A stretch of DNA of 53,725 bases from positions 1 to 53,725 of the forward strand of contig NZ_NULG01000125.1 of the NCBI RefSeq assembly GCF_002577195.1, written 5' to 3'. Below, in pieces: positions 9,324 through 18,656 of this stretch (positions within the stretch are counted from its first letter, which is position 1; each line of letters begins with the position of its first letter). The notes under the pieces were generated by a model that was not told the origin of the DNA, did not search any database, and was given only the letters and a program-made list of their open reading frames with translations. The translations under genes and the position numbers were made by a program. Source of the DNA: Bacillus sp. AFS041924 (GTDB lineage: Bacteria > Bacillota > Bacilli > Bacillales > Bacillaceae_G).

Positions 9324-9481
9324 GATTTCTCGTTAAAATATAAATCATTTCTCCATAATAATGCTTTTTCCCCATAGTATTGCAAATATTGGTTGCAATG
9401 TAGAAACTTCCGACCCATAACGTCGAAATTATATGAGGACTATCAATTTATCTGAAGAAATAATATCATTCTATGTCTAAA

Positions 9482-9504
9482 ATTGTCAACAATGTTTCGA
9501 CAAT
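9482..9504. terminator. Second hairpin just after spoIIIE
   Basis: ATTGTC / GACAAT stem with an 11-base loop, 13 bases past the spoIIIE stop. A TTTTTT run follows on the plus strand and TTTTAG on the minus strand, so it may be a weak first terminator for spoIIIE. Confidence 0.55.
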
Positions 9505-9516
9505 TTTTTCATTTTT

Positions 9517-11907
9517 CTAAGACAATGCTTGTTCATCTTCTACTGGTTTACTAATTAATACTTCTCTAGGTTTACTACCTTCATACGGACCGACTATTCC
9601 ATTTTCTTCCATCGCATCGATCAATCTAGCAGCTCTTGTATATCCAATTCTAAACCTTCTTTGAAGTAGTGAAACAGAGGCTGATTGCATATTTGTTACT
9701 AAATCAACAGCTTCATTATAAAGATCATCATCCACTTCCGATTTCCCATCTTTTTCCTCTTTTACCATCATTTCTTCTTGGTATTGAGCCTTTTGTTGAG
9801 AGATTGAAAATTCGACAACTCGTTCAACTTCATCATCTGATAAAAATGCTCCTTGAACGCGAAGTGGTTTTGATGCACCGATTGGTTGATACAACATATC
9901 TCCTCTACCTAATAGTTTTTCTGCTCCTCCAGTATCAAGTATTGTACGAGAATCTGTTTGTGATGATACGCTAAATGCAATTCGAGACGGTATATTTGCT
10001 TTAATAACCCCAGTTATAACATCAACTGATGGTCTTTGTGTAGCAATAATTAAGTGGATACCTGCTGCACGAGCCATTTGAGCTAATCTTGTAATTGAAT
10101 CTTCTACATCACTCGAAGCTACCATCATCAAGTCTGCTAACTCATCAACAATCACTACGATAAATGGTAATAAAGGTTGTTTAGAATCAGTCATTGCGTT
10201 ATTTTGCTTTGTTAAATCGTTATAGCCTTCGATATTTCTTGTACCTGAGTGAGAAAAAAGCTCGTATCTTCTTTCCATTTCACTTACTACTTTTCGTAAA
10301 GCTTGTGATGCCTTTTTAGGATTTGTAACAACAGGTGTTAGTAAATGTGGAATTCCATTATAAACATTTAATTCAACCATCTTTGGATCAATTAACATAA
10401 GTTTTACTTCAGACGGTTTTGCATTCATTAGGATGCTAACAATGATTCCATTTATACAGACACTCTTACCACTACCTGTCGCTCCAGCTACTAATAAATG
10501 CGGCATTTTATTAAGCTCTGCAAATACAGCATCACCGGCAATATCCTTTCCTAAAGATACTGCTAACGGATTTTGTAATTTAGGATTTTTTGCTTCGAGA
10601 ACTTCTCTAAGCAAAACAGTCGTTATATTTGTATTTGGCACTTCAATACCTACAGCAGATTTACCTGGAATAGGAGCTTCGATTCGAATATCTTTTGCAG
10701 CAAGTGCAAGTGCTAAATCATCACTAAGATTTACAATTCGACTAACTTTTACTCCTGCCTCAGGATATACTTCATATTTCGTTACTGCCGGTCCATGATG
10801 GACTTTTGTAACTGTAGCCTTTACGCCAAAGCTTTGAAATGTTCTTTCAAGCTTGTCCGCATTTTCTTTTAATTTTGATTCATTTTCACGTTTTTTAGCG
10901 CCCTTTGGATAGGCTAATAAGTCCAATGAAGGCAGTACGTAATCTACCTTATCATCATCAACACCAACTTCTGCAACTGGCAATTCGATTGAATGATCTT
11001 CTTCCTCTGCAAAATGAGCTTGAATTTGATTTGAGTCCTTTGCGATGATCAATTCTGGTTCCTTTGGTGGTTGATATGTAGGAGAATATTCGATTTGAAT
11101 TTCTTTTTTCGGCTTGGTGAATTCATCTTCATATGAATTATTTACCTGATAATTTAAATTATTACTTATCGCAACTTCTTCCTCAGGATCTTCATATGAA
11201 TCCTTTTTAGCTTTTCTCTTTTGTTTAGCCTCAGCTCGTCTACTTGTAGTAGTTTTTTGTTCGCGACCACGCTTCCAGAAATTTGTAAAATCATTCCAAC
11301 TATCTGAAATTGTATTTCTTACTTTCGGCATTAGATATTGATATATATAACCCCCAAGTGGCTTTCCGGTAATAAATAATACTCCCGCAACAATTGCAAT
11401 GATGCCAAAAAGAATCGCACCTGTTCGATCAAATAAGAAGTATAAAACTGCAAAAAGTAATGCGCCAATCATACCTCCGCCAAGATCCACCACGCCAATT
11501 TTCCCTTTCGCTTCTTCTAAGAATAAATCTAGCGTTCTTTTAATGACAGATTGATCTTTAAATTGATTATTTTTTGCTATTAAATCAAATAGAGTAACAT
11601 GACTAAACATCAATATACTTAAGAAGATCAACAATCCACCAATCGTTACGCTCGAAACAAATGGAGGTCTTTTTCGATAAATGATACTATATGCTGATAA
11701 ACCGATTATAAAAAGAAAGCTAAGCATATACCATTCTCCAAAGAAAAATCTTAGGAATAATACAAAGGCTTTACCTACTATACCAAGCTTTAAGATTGTG
11801 ACGATCGATAGTGCTATAAAAATCAAACCAGTAATTTCATACCATATTGAACCATGTCCATTTGATGACTTTCGAGCTTTTGATTTTTGCTGCTTCTGCT
11901 TTGCCAT
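9517..11907 (-). CDS. spoIIIE: DNA translocase SpoIIIE/FtsK
   Basis: This septal DNA pump of about 796 residues moves the forespore chromosome across the sporulation septum and clears trapped DNA in division. Visible domains: a basic N-terminus and about four membrane spans in the first ~190 residues, a low-complexity linker, the conserved [11 protein letters not shown] start of the motor, Walker A GATGSGKS near residue 460, Walker [13 protein letters not shown], and a C-terminal winged-helix gamma domain ([27 protein letters not shown]) that reads SRS sequences. The frame is open to 11922, but GGGGGTG sits seven bases before the ATG at 11905-11907 and the resulting [10 protein letters not shown] start resembles B. 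subtilis SpoIIIE. It is preceded by ylzJ, with a hairpin between. Confidence 0.96.
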   Translation of the reverse strand: MAKQKQQKSKARKSSNGHGSIWYEITGLIFIALSIVTILKLGIVGKAFVLFLRFFFGEWYMLSFLFIIGLSAYSIIYRKRPPFVSSVTIGGLLIFLSILMFSHVTLFDLIAKNNQFKDQSVIKRTLDLFLEEAKGKIGVVDLGGGMIGALLFAVLYFLFDRTGAILFGIIAIVAGVLFITGKPLGGYIYQYLMPKVRNTISDSWNDFTNFWKRGREQKTTTSRRAEAKQKRKAKKDSYEDPEEEVAISNNLNYQVNNSYEDEFTKPKKEIQIEYSPTYQPPKEPELIIAKDSNQIQAHFAEEEDHSIELPVAEVGVDDDKVDYVLPSLDLLAYPKGAKKRENESKLKENADKLERTFQSFGVKATVTKVHHGPAVTKYEVYPEAGVKVSRIVNLSDDLALALAAKDIRIEAPIPGKSAVGIEVPNTNITTVLLREVLEAKNPKLQNPLAVSLGKDIAGDAVFAELNKMPHLLVAGATGSGKSVCINGIIVSILMNAKPSEVKLMLIDPKMVELNVYNGIPHLLTPVVTNPKKASQALRKVVSEMERRYELFSHSGTRNIEGYNDLTKQNNAMTDSKQPLLPFIVVIVDELADLMMVASSDVEDSITRLAQMARAAGIHLIIATQRPSVDVITGVIKANIPSRIAFSVSSQTDSRTILDTGGAEKLLGRGDMLYQPIGASKPLRVQGAFLSDDEVERVVEFSISQQKAQYQEEMMVKEEKDGKSEVDDDLYNEAVDLVTNMQSASVSLLQRRFRIGYTRAARLIDAMEENGIVGPYEGSKPREVLISKPVEDEQALS

Positions 11908-11942
11908 GTAATTCACCCCCATCTAAATATACTGATTCGCCA

Positions 11943-11970
11943 AAGAAAGCAGCCTTTTGGCTGCTTTCTT
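11943..11970. terminator. Perfect hairpin between ylzJ and spoIIIE
   Basis: AAGAAAGCAGCC / GGCTGCTTTCTT, 12-bp perfect stem with a TTTT loop. The following T run is poor on both strands, so it could be a weak terminator or an attenuator before spoIIIE. Confidence 0.65.
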
Positions 11971-12030
11971 AAATTGAATTTATTATAACATATCAGAACA
12001 TATGTTTACCATGTATTGTTAATAATTACC

Positions 12031-12243
12031 TCAAGTTGGAAGAACTAAAATTCTTTGACCAGGTGAATATTGCATAAAATGCTGAGGATCAGTGCTAACA
12101 ATTCTTTTAATTTCAAAAGCTGCTCCTCCTACACAATCAACCATCATTGGAACACCATTGTATTCCATAAATTGCTCAGAAGTATATTCCTGCTGATCAA
12201 TAGGAAAAATCGATTCAAGTGGCATAATTGTATAAAGAATCAA
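12031..12243 (-). CDS. ylzJ: YlzJ-like small protein
   Basis: This 70-residue protein recognised as the YlzJ family has the typical [10 protein letters not shown] start, a central [15 protein letters not shown]-like segment and the terminal [11 protein letters not shown]. Its start codon is TTG (12241-12243), overlapping the tepA stop as TTGA, with GAGGAG nine bases upstream inside tepA. The function is unknown in all Bacilli that I know of. The constant tepA-ylzJ coupling suggests a shared role. Confidence 0.88.
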   Translation of the reverse strand: MILYTIMPLESIFPIDQQEYTSEQFMEYNGVPMMVDCVGGAAFEIKRIVSTDPQHFMQYSPGQRILVLPT

Positions 12244-12995
12244 AATTCATTCTCCTCTTTAGTAGAATTTTCTTTTCTTTCGTCAATTAATTCCTGTAAT
12301 TTACTTAGTGCTTGACCTATCCCACCAACATCGTCAATTAGTCCATATTTTACTGCGTCTCCACCTACTACATTTGAGCCGATATCTCTAGTTAAGTTAC
12401 CTTTTGTGAACATTAGTTCCTTGAAACGCTCTTCAGTAATATTTGAATGCTTTGTAACAAAACGAGTTACCCTTTCTTGCATTTTATCAAGGTATTCAAA
12501 TGTTTGTGGTACACCTATTACTAAACCAGTTAAACGGATTGGATGGATCGTCATTGTAGCTGTTTCAGCAATAAATGAATAGTCAGTGCTTACTGCTATT
12601 GGTACCCCAATACTATGTCCTCCTCCTAAAACGATTGAAACGGTAGGTTTCGTTAAAGTTGCGATCATTTCTGAGATAGCAAGTCCAGCTTCTACATCAC
12701 CACCGACTGTATTTAGAACAATTAATAATCCTTCAATCTTAGGATTTTGTTCAATTGCTACTAATTGAGGTATTAAATGCTCATATTTAGTTGTCTTATT
12801 TTGAGGTGGTAATGCTACATGACCTTCAATTTGTCCAATAATCGTTAGACAATGAATTTTTGAATCATTACTTGTTGGAACATTTGTTTGTCCTAATTGC
12901 TGAATTTTTTCAACAATACTCATATCTTTTTGATCATTTGGCTTTGGAGGTGCTTCTTCGTTCGGAATAGGTGTTTCATTATTTGAATTTGTCAA
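12240..12995 (-). CDS. tepA: ClpP-family serine protease TepA (translocation-enhancing protein)
   Basis: This soluble ClpP/SDH-fold peptidase of about 251 residues has the nucleophile serine in GGGHSIGV, the helix histidine region [12 protein letters not shown] and the upstream [15 protein letters not shown] strand, all as in B. subtilis TepA. The frame opens at 13013 (ATG), but that ATG has no ribosome site. AGGGGG lies seven bases before a TTG at 12993-12995, giving the start [11 protein letters not shown], so I use the TTG. The N-terminal ~50 residues are polar and variable. TepA was linked to protein translocation and to degradation of small spore proteins; its role here is inferred from the family. 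Confidence 0.9.
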   Translation of the reverse strand: MTNSNNETPIPNEEAPPKPNDQKDMSIVEKIQQLGQTNVPTSNDSKIHCLTIIGQIEGHVALPPQNKTTKYEHLIPQLVAIEQNPKIEGLLIVLNTVGGDVEAGLAISEMIATLTKPTVSIVLGGGHSIGVPIAVSTDYSFIAETATMTIHPIRLTGLVIGVPQTFEYLDKMQERVTRFVTKHSNITEERFKELMFTKGNLTRDIGSNVVGGDAVKYGLIDDVGGIGQALSKLQELIDERKENSTKEENEF

Positions 12996-13092
12996 AACGG
13001 TTCCCCCTATCATTTTTCATACAAGTTAGTATGTGAAAATAAGAAGGAAATCATACCCATTTTAGAAGAAGAAGTACATCTTTTCATTAAAT

Positions 13093-14763
13093 TTACACTT
13101 CCATTAAGATCGGAAGAATCATCGGTCTTCTTTTTGTTTCTTCATATAAGTAAGCGCTTAAACCATCTCTAATTGAATTTTTTAATAATGTCCATTCAAT
13201 TTGGTCATTCTGTAACATTTTTTCAGTGATGTCTTTTACGATTTCTGTTGATCTAGTTATTAATTTTTCTGACTCACGAACATAAACAAATCCACGAGTA
13301 ATAATTTCTGGACCGGAAATGATCGCCCTTTTTTGCTTATTAAATGTTACAACCACTATTAGAATTCCATCTTGAGAAAGTAGCTTACGATCACGTAAAA
13401 CGATATTTCCAACATCCCCAACACCAATTCCATCAATTAAAACGTTACCAACCTCAATTTTTTCAGTTCGAGTAGCTTGACCATTTTTAAACGAGACAAC
13501 GTCTCCTTTTTCAATTATAAATATATCTTCTTTAGCAATCCCTACTTCTTCTGCAATATGAGAATGTGCTTTTTGCATTCTATATTCACCATGAACTGGT
13601 ATGAAATATTTAGGCTTCATCAATTCAAGCATTAACTTTAATTCTTCTTCGTATCCATGACCTGATACGTGTACTTTTTTATAACCATAAATAACATTTG
13701 CCCCTGCTCTAAATAATAGATTAACAGATGTTGCTACTAACATTTCATTCCCTGGGATCGGTGTTGCTGCCATTAAAACTGTGTCACCTTTTCGGATTGA
13801 AACTTGTTTATGAGTACCTTTTGCGATTTTAGAAAGAGCTGCCATTGGTTCTCCTTGAGTACCTGTCGTTAAAATGACGATATCTCTTTCTTTATAATTA
13901 TCTGTATCAACTACAGAAATCATTAAATCTTCAGGGATTGATAAGTAATCTAATTCCTTAGCCAACTCAATCGATTTCATCATGCTACTACCGACTACTG
14001 CTAGTTTTCGCTCAGCCGCTACACTTGCGTTAATAACTTGTTGAATTCGATAAATATTTGAAGAAAAGCAAGCTACTAAAACTCTACCTTTTGCATTTAT
14101 TATTTCTTTTTTAATTTCTTCCGCTACTTTCTTCTCAGACCCCGAAAATCCTTGTCTTTCTGCGTTTGTGCTATCAGAAAGTAAACATAATACACTTTTA
14201 TCACCTATTAATGCTAGTTTTCCTAAATCAGCACCTGGATAAGGGCTTTTCGATTGATCAAACTTGAAATCTCCTGTAAAAACTACTGCTCCCTGTGGTG
14301 TATTTACGCAAAATCCAAATGAGTCAGGTATGCTATGAGTAGTTCTAAAGAAACTAATTGAGCTATTTTCAAATGTTAATAAAGTGCTTTCGTCATATAG
14401 TTCAAATTGCTCAAGGTTTTTAATGCCTTTTTCACTTAATTTTTCTCTAATAAATAGATAAGCCAATTTATTCGTGTAAAACTTTACTTCCGGAAGTTTA
14501 TTCATAATATATGGAATCGCACCAATATGATCTTCGTGTCCATGTGTGATAAAAACCCCTACTACTTTATGAGCGTTTTTTTCTAAATAACTTACATCAG
14601 GTATGACATGATCTATTCCGTACATTTCTTGGTCAGGAAATTTTAAACCTGCATCTAGCACGTAAATCAATTCTCCAACTTCGACTATATACATGTTTTT
14701 TCCGATTTCACCTACCCCACCAAGGGCAAAAACTTTTACATGTTCCTTCATTTCCTTCACCAC
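13093..14763 (-). CDS. rnjB: Ribonuclease J2 with complete metal-binding motif
   Basis: This 556-residue RNase J has a metallo-beta-lactamase core containing HGHEDH at residues 74-79, a beta-CASP insert (SDSTNAERQGFS onward), the SGHGYEEE and VHGEYRM motifs and a C-terminal domain ending RRPMILPILMEV. The C-terminal half and the locus (dapA-rnjB-tepA) match B. subtilis RNase J2 (YmfA). That enzyme, however, has the degenerate motif HGHDEN, while this one keeps the full RNase J1-type site. It acts in mRNA turnover in complex with RNase J1. The start is GTG at 14761-14763 with AGGAGG eight bases upstream; the adjacent GTG at 14758 is an alternative. Confidence 0.92.
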   Translation of the reverse strand: MVKEMKEHVKVFALGGVGEIGKNMYIVEVGELIYVLDAGLKFPDQEMYGIDHVIPDVSYLEKNAHKVVGVFITHGHEDHIGAIPYIMNKLPEVKFYTNKLAYLFIREKLSEKGIKNLEQFELYDESTLLTFENSSISFFRTTHSIPDSFGFCVNTPQGAVVFTGDFKFDQSKSPYPGADLGKLALIGDKSVLCLLSDSTNAERQGFSGSEKKVAEEIKKEIINAKGRVLVACFSSNIYRIQQVINASVAAERKLAVVGSSMMKSIELAKELDYLSIPEDLMISVVDTDNYKERDIVILTTGTQGEPMAALSKIAKGTHKQVSIRKGDTVLMAATPIPGNEMLVATSVNLLFRAGANVIYGYKKVHVSGHGYEEELKLMLELMKPKYFIPVHGEYRMQKAHSHIAEEVGIAKEDIFIIEKGDVVSFKNGQATRTEKIEVGNVLIDGIGVGDVGNIVLRDRKLLSQDGILIVVVTFNKQKRAIISGPEIITRGFVYVRESEKLITRSTEIVKDITEKMLQNDQIEWTLLKNSIRDGLSAYLYEETKRRPMILPILMEV

Positions 14764-14820
14764 AACCTGTTCCTCCTAGTTAATTCTTTAAATTTACAGA
14801 CCGTTCAAAATCTTACAAAC

Positions 14821-14850
14821 ATTATATCCTAGACGGAACAAGTAAAACAA
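14821..14850 (-). promoter_or_regulatory. Sigma-A promoter for rnjB
   Basis: On the minus strand TTGTTT (14845-14850), an 18-base spacer and a perfect TATAAT (14821-14826), 58 bases upstream of the rnjB start. Confidence 0.6.
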
Positions 14851-15036
14851 GATACATTCTTCCTTAAATAGGAAAATCGAATTACTTAAGGTATGATATA
14901 ATCAATTTTCACTTCAAAGATGTTCATTAAAAATGAAGAATAGTTGATTTTTTCTAAATGAACGACTTTGTAATTTTTCCATCTACTTTATGTATCCCAC
15001 TTTTTATTTAACTTTCCTTGATAATTATTTAAACAA

Positions 15037-15064
15037 AAATAGAGCCAATAGTATGGCTCTATTT
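15037..15064 (-). terminator. Terminator downstream of the repeat-protein gene
   Basis: AAATAGAGCC / GGCTCTATTT with an 8-base loop, followed on the minus strand by TTTTTGTTTAAA. It lies 200 bases past the stop at 15265. The rest of 14851-15264 is AT-rich with no gene that I can support. Confidence 0.75.
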
Positions 15065-15264
15065 AACTTAACTACTGTTTGCATGGTCGAAAAACTCATT
15101 CTCATTTTAATTTTTTTAAACTGATGTTTTTTTTAAAATAAGACTAAATTATTGAATCATGTAATTCAAAGCCGAAACTTAGCTAAGTATCGATTTTGTA
15201 TATTCAGAGGAAAATGAAAGAAAATGAAAGTTCATGAAAACTGATAATTTAAATAATAAACTTA

Positions 15265-16194
15265 TTATTCTTTATTATCGTTTACAATCGAATCTTGGTT
15301 CGAATTTATTTCATCCTGGTTTACATATTCGTCTTTTTCATCTATTTGCAAATCAATAACTGTATTTTCTTCTTTTGGTTTTACAACTGCGTCACTTTCT
15401 TGATTTAGATGATTATGATAATTTTTCATTGGAATATTGATTGTAAAACCGTCTTTACCATGTTTAATGGTAATACTGTCAGTTGAATTGTTATCGATTA
15501 CAATACTATCAGGCGGACTACTGTCAGAAGAGTTGCTATCAGTGGAAAAATTCTCAGTGGAATTGTTTTCAGAAGAAATGTTAACCGTTGAAATGTTAAC
15601 AGTTGAATTGTTAACAGTAGCTTTGTTATCAGTAGAACTGTTATCAGTAGCATTATTAACAATGGAATTGTTATCAATAGAACTGTTATCAGTAGAGTTA
15701 CTATCTGTGGCATTACTATCTTTAGCATTGCCATCAATTATACTACTATCAATAATGCTACTATCCGTAATACCGCTATTAGACAGAGTACTATTCATTA
15801 CAATACAAACCAAAATAGTACTATTTGTGATAATACTATCAGAAATCTCACAATTAGTAATCTTACAATTGGTAATCTTACAATTGATAATCTTACAATT
15901 AGTAAGATCAGTATCATAAATACTTACACCATTGAAACTGCTATCAAAAGAACTACTTACATTAAAATTACTATCAATAACATTCTTATCAGTAGAATTG
16001 CTTAATTTATTACTAACATTAGTATTGCTATCAGATGACTTACTTGTATTTATATTAATGACATTATCATCGCTATCGGTTGAATTAGTATTATTTGCAC
16101 TACCTTCAATATTACTATTATCAGTTGGACTGCTAAACTTATTAGCAACTTTATAAAAAGGGATACGTTTTCTTCTTGGATCAAAAGTTGACAT
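15265..16194 (-). CDS. Pentapeptide-periodic, Asn/Ser/Thr/Asp-rich repeat protein, function unknown
   Basis: This protein of about 309 residues has three parts. A short basic head (MSTFDPRRKRIPFYKVANKF) comes first. A long central tract then has strict five-residue periodicity: its first half (TNCKI-type units, roughly residues 100-150) puts Ile or Leu at every fifth position like a right-handed pentapeptide beta-helix, and its second half is NNSTV/NSSTD-like and very polar. The tail is acidic. There is no signal peptide or membrane span. The ATG at 16192-16194 is chosen because AAAGAGG precedes it; the frame is open to 16227. Coding DNA is a diverged 15-nt tandem repeat. It lies beside a cotA-like gene, so a spore-surface role is possible but unproven. 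I do not recognise a named family. Confidence 0.75.
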   Translation of the reverse strand: MSTFDPRRKRIPFYKVANKFSSPTDNSNIEGSANNTNSTDSDDNVININTSKSSDSNTNVSNKLSNSTDKNVIDSNFNVSSSFDSSFNGVSIYDTDLTNCKIINCKITNCKITNCEISDSIITNSTILVCIVMNSTLSNSGITDSSIIDSSIIDGNAKDSNATDSNSTDNSSIDNNSIVNNATDNSSTDNKATVNNSTVNISTVNISSENNSTENFSTDSNSSDSSPPDSIVIDNNSTDSITIKHGKDGFTINIPMKNYHNHLNQESDAVVKPKEENTVIDLQIDEKDEYVNQDEINSNQDSIVNDNKE

Positions 16195-16227
16195 TTTTAT
16201 TCCTCTTTCCAGTTTGTACTTAGGCAT

Positions 16228-16588
16228 CTTATTTTTAAATTTGTTTTAGAATAGTTATTGTTTAAACACAATGTAGATTAAACAATTGATTGATATGAAA
16301 AGTACGGGATGGGATTTCTTTTAGAGCATATTTCGCATGGATTTATTGGGTTTTATGAGAGTATTAATGTTTGTCTCTGGGTGTGTGTAATGGAACGGTA
16401 AAAAACTATTCACTATTAATTAGTAACAAAGTTTTAAAATTGCCTGTACAAGCAATATATGTGGACAAAGTTCATGGCGATTATGTAGCTACCCATTGGA
16501 AAATTTTACTAATTTCAAAGTAAAATTTACTTATTTTACTCTTCACATGAAATGGTTTACTGAAATGATACTATAGCAACACAATAAC
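16228..16588. other. Intergenic region with a coding-like scrap
   Basis: There is no complete gene. On the plus strand, 16382-16522 stays open for about 47 codons and reads like protein (a stretch is YVDKVHGDYVATHW) before TAA, but it has no ribosome site and only a TTG to start from. It may be a gene remnant or chance. Confidence 0.3.
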
Positions 16589-16637
16589 AAAACCACTTAT
16601 GTCATCCCAGTAAAATGGATTGTGCATAAGTGGTTTT
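16589..16637. terminator. Duplicate of the dapA/cotA terminator
   Basis: Perfect 13-bp stem AAAACCACTTATG / CATAAGTGGTTTT with an inner ATCC/GGAT pairing. Its sequence and loop closely match the hairpin at 18606-18652, and it is followed by a decayed dapA 3' end, as that one is followed by the real dapA. Confidence 0.8.
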
Positions 16638-16638
16638 A

Positions 16639-16761
16639 TTATATATAATATAAAACTTCACCTAATTGGTTCATTTATAAATTTAACGTTGTGCCTTCAG
16701 TTTCTGGAAGTGGCACCAGTGTTTAAACATCTCCAAGTACCTTTCCTATTACATGTAAAGC
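16639..16761 (-). pseudogene. dapA: Decayed copy of the dapA 3' end
   Basis: The minus-strand frame starting at 16761 reads ALHVIGKVLGDV*TLVPLP, then ETEGTTLNL*MNQLGEVL. It aligns with the C-terminus of intact DapA (ALQMKGLDVGGVRLPLVPLS, then EAERTTLGILINKLDEAL). I count 18 of about 39 aligned codons giving the same residue, with one codon lost and two in-frame stops. Similarity fades beyond about 16775. It lies upstream of the plus-strand laccase gene, while the intact dapA lies downstream of that gene in the same orientation. The two tails therefore bracket the laccase as a direct duplication. Confidence 0.85.
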
Positions 16762-16898
16762 TCCTTAATACAGCACTTTTTTAAAATTAATGCGCATAAT
16801 TCTCAATCAATTATTTTCCCCTTTGGATTTTTTACTTATTGAAAGGTCAATTTTTAGTTAAATGGAGAATATGAATAATTTAGAAAAGGGGGATCTGA

Positions 16899-18569
16899 AT
16901 GAATATAAATGAAAGAGAGTCTCATGACTTGAAAAACTTTTCCATAAAACGTACACCTCCCAATAGCTATTATGAAGAACAATGTAATTACACATCTAGT
17001 AACCAATGGAATAGTAATAAAGAACGTTCAAATAAAATGATTCTCTCTAAATTTGTAGATGAACTCCCCATTCCGCCCATTTTAAAACCTCGTTGGAAAG
17101 ATCAATTTTATACTTATTATGAAGTAAGAATGACGGAGTTTAATCAATCATTTCATAGCGAGTTAAATGACACAACTGTATGGGGCTACGAGGGTAGTTT
17201 CCCAGGACCGACAATTCGAGTTGAATCAGGTGAAATCGTGTTTATTAAATGGATTAATAATCTCCCTGATCAGCACTTGTTTCCTATAGACTATACGGTT
17301 CACGGTGCTCATAAGGATGTGCCTGACGTACGCACGGTAGTGCATGTTCATGGTGCTTGTGTTGAATCAGCAAGCGATGGCTATCCTGAAGCTTGGTTTA
17401 CAAAGGACTTTAAACAAGTTGGGCGTTATTTTACCAAACAAATATATCGATACGATAATTGCGACTGTGCTTCCACTCTTTGGTATCATGATCATGCACT
17501 TGGGATTACTAGACTCAATGTTTATGCGGGACTGGCCGGATTTTATCTAATCAGTGATCAAAATGAACATAGATTAAATTTACCGAATGGGAAATATGAT
17601 GTCCCACTATTGATTCAAGATAAAAGTTTTCATTACGATGGTTCGCTTTTGTATCCTAGTCAACCAGATAAACCCGTCAAAGAATTACAAACGTCTATTC
17701 TCCCTGAATTTGTTGGAGATACAGTTGTTGTAAATGGTAAAGTGCATCCATACTTTAATGTAGAACCAAGAAAATATCGATTTAGACTACTAAATGCTTC
17801 TAATTCGCGATTTTTTCGGATTAAGCTAGATTCTGGTCAACTTATGTATCAAATCGCTACAGATGGGGGATTCATTCAGCATCCGGTAGGAATAAATGAA
17901 CTTATGTTATCACCTGCGGAACGTGCTGAAGTAATTATCGATTTTACGAATCTTGAAGGAAAGTATATTATGATGACAAATGATGCACCCGCTCCATTTC
18001 CAAACGGAAAAACTGTTGATGAAAACACAGGTACGGTGATGCAATTTAGAGTTTCCTTGGACTTGTCAAATATAGATACAAGTATGATTCCCAGATATTT
18101 GCAGGATGTTCCAAAATTAAATGCACGGTCTGCTTCCATGTCGCGTTACCTCACATTAAATCACACGATGGATCAGTTTGGACGAGAAATTATGTTATTG
18201 GATAATAAAAAGTGGGATGCTCCTATTTCAGAAACCCCACAGCTAGGATCGACCGAAATATGGTATTTAATTAACTTAACGCCTGATGCTCATCCTATAC
18301 ATCTTCACTTAATTGATTTCCAAATCTTAGACCGGAGAAATTTTGATATAGAAAAATATAAAAAAGAAAGGGTAATTCATTATACAGGGCCAGCAATTCC
18401 ACCTGAACCACAAGAAAATGGATGGAAGGACACTGTTCAATCTTATCCAAACCAAGTAACTAGAATCATAATGAAATTTGGTCCTTTCACAGGGTTATAT
18501 GTTTGGCACTGTCATATGTTAGAACACGAGGACTATGAAATGATGAGGCCATTTATTGTGATTCAATAA
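16899..18569 (+). CDS. cotA: CotA-like spore-coat multicopper oxidase (laccase/bilirubin oxidase)
   Basis: This 556-residue three-domain multicopper oxidase has all copper ligand motifs: HVHGA near residue 149, WYHDH at 195-199, HPIHLHL from 465, and HCHMLEHEDYEMM from 537 with the T1 cysteine at 538 and an axial methionine. Sequence from MILSKFVDELPIPPILKP onward follows B. subtilis CotA (513 residues). Here there is an extra polar N-terminus of ~46 residues, supported by AAAAGGGGGATC directly upstream of the ATG at 16899. It is the only plus-strand gene in the accessory pocket. CotA oxidises phenolics and bilirubin, forms coat pigment, and is made under sigma-K in B. subtilis; no clear sigma-K box is visible here. 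Confidence 0.93.
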   Translation: MNINERESHDLKNFSIKRTPPNSYYEEQCNYTSSNQWNSNKERSNKMILSKFVDELPIPPILKPRWKDQFYTYYEVRMTEFNQSFHSELNDTTVWGYEGSFPGPTIRVESGEIVFIKWINNLPDQHLFPIDYTVHGAHKDVPDVRTVVHVHGACVESASDGYPEAWFTKDFKQVGRYFTKQIYRYDNCDCASTLWYHDHALGITRLNVYAGLAGFYLISDQNEHRLNLPNGKYDVPLLIQDKSFHYDGSLLYPSQPDKPVKELQTSILPEFVGDTVVVNGKVHPYFNVEPRKYRFRLLNASNSRFFRIKLDSGQLMYQIATDGGFIQHPVGINELMLSPAERAEVIIDFTNLEGKYIMMTNDAPAPFPNGKTVDENTGTVMQFRVSLDLSNIDTSMIPRYLQDVPKLNARSASMSRYLTLNHTMDQFGREIMLLDNKKWDAPISETPQLGSTEIWYLINLTPDAHPIHLHLIDFQILDRRNFDIEKYKKERVIHYTGPAIPPEPQENGWKDTVQSYPNQVTRIIMKFGPFTGLYVWHCHMLEHEDYEMMRPFIVIQ

Positions 18570-18605
18570 TAGAAATCATATTATATAGACTAATAAGTGC
18601 AACAA

Positions 18606-18652
18606 AAAACCACTTACGTTCATCCAAAATTGGATTGTACATAAGTGGTTTT
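18606..18652. terminator. Shared bidirectional terminator of cotA and dapA
   Basis: AAAACCACTTA / TAAGTGGTTTT with an inner CCAA/TTGG pairing, between the converging cotA (plus) and dapA (minus) stops. Confidence 0.85.
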
Positions 18653-18656
18653 GTTA

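Noticed and set aside
15085-15110. Fur-box-like AATGAGAATGAG stretch
   Set aside because: Only a partial match, in AT-rich DNA far from any iron gene.
15437-15919. 160-codon plus-strand frame opposite the repeat protein
   Set aside because: It is the complement of the 15-nt repeat, giving Leu/Ser-rich low complexity with no ribosome site. The minus-strand frame has a good start and defined head and tail.
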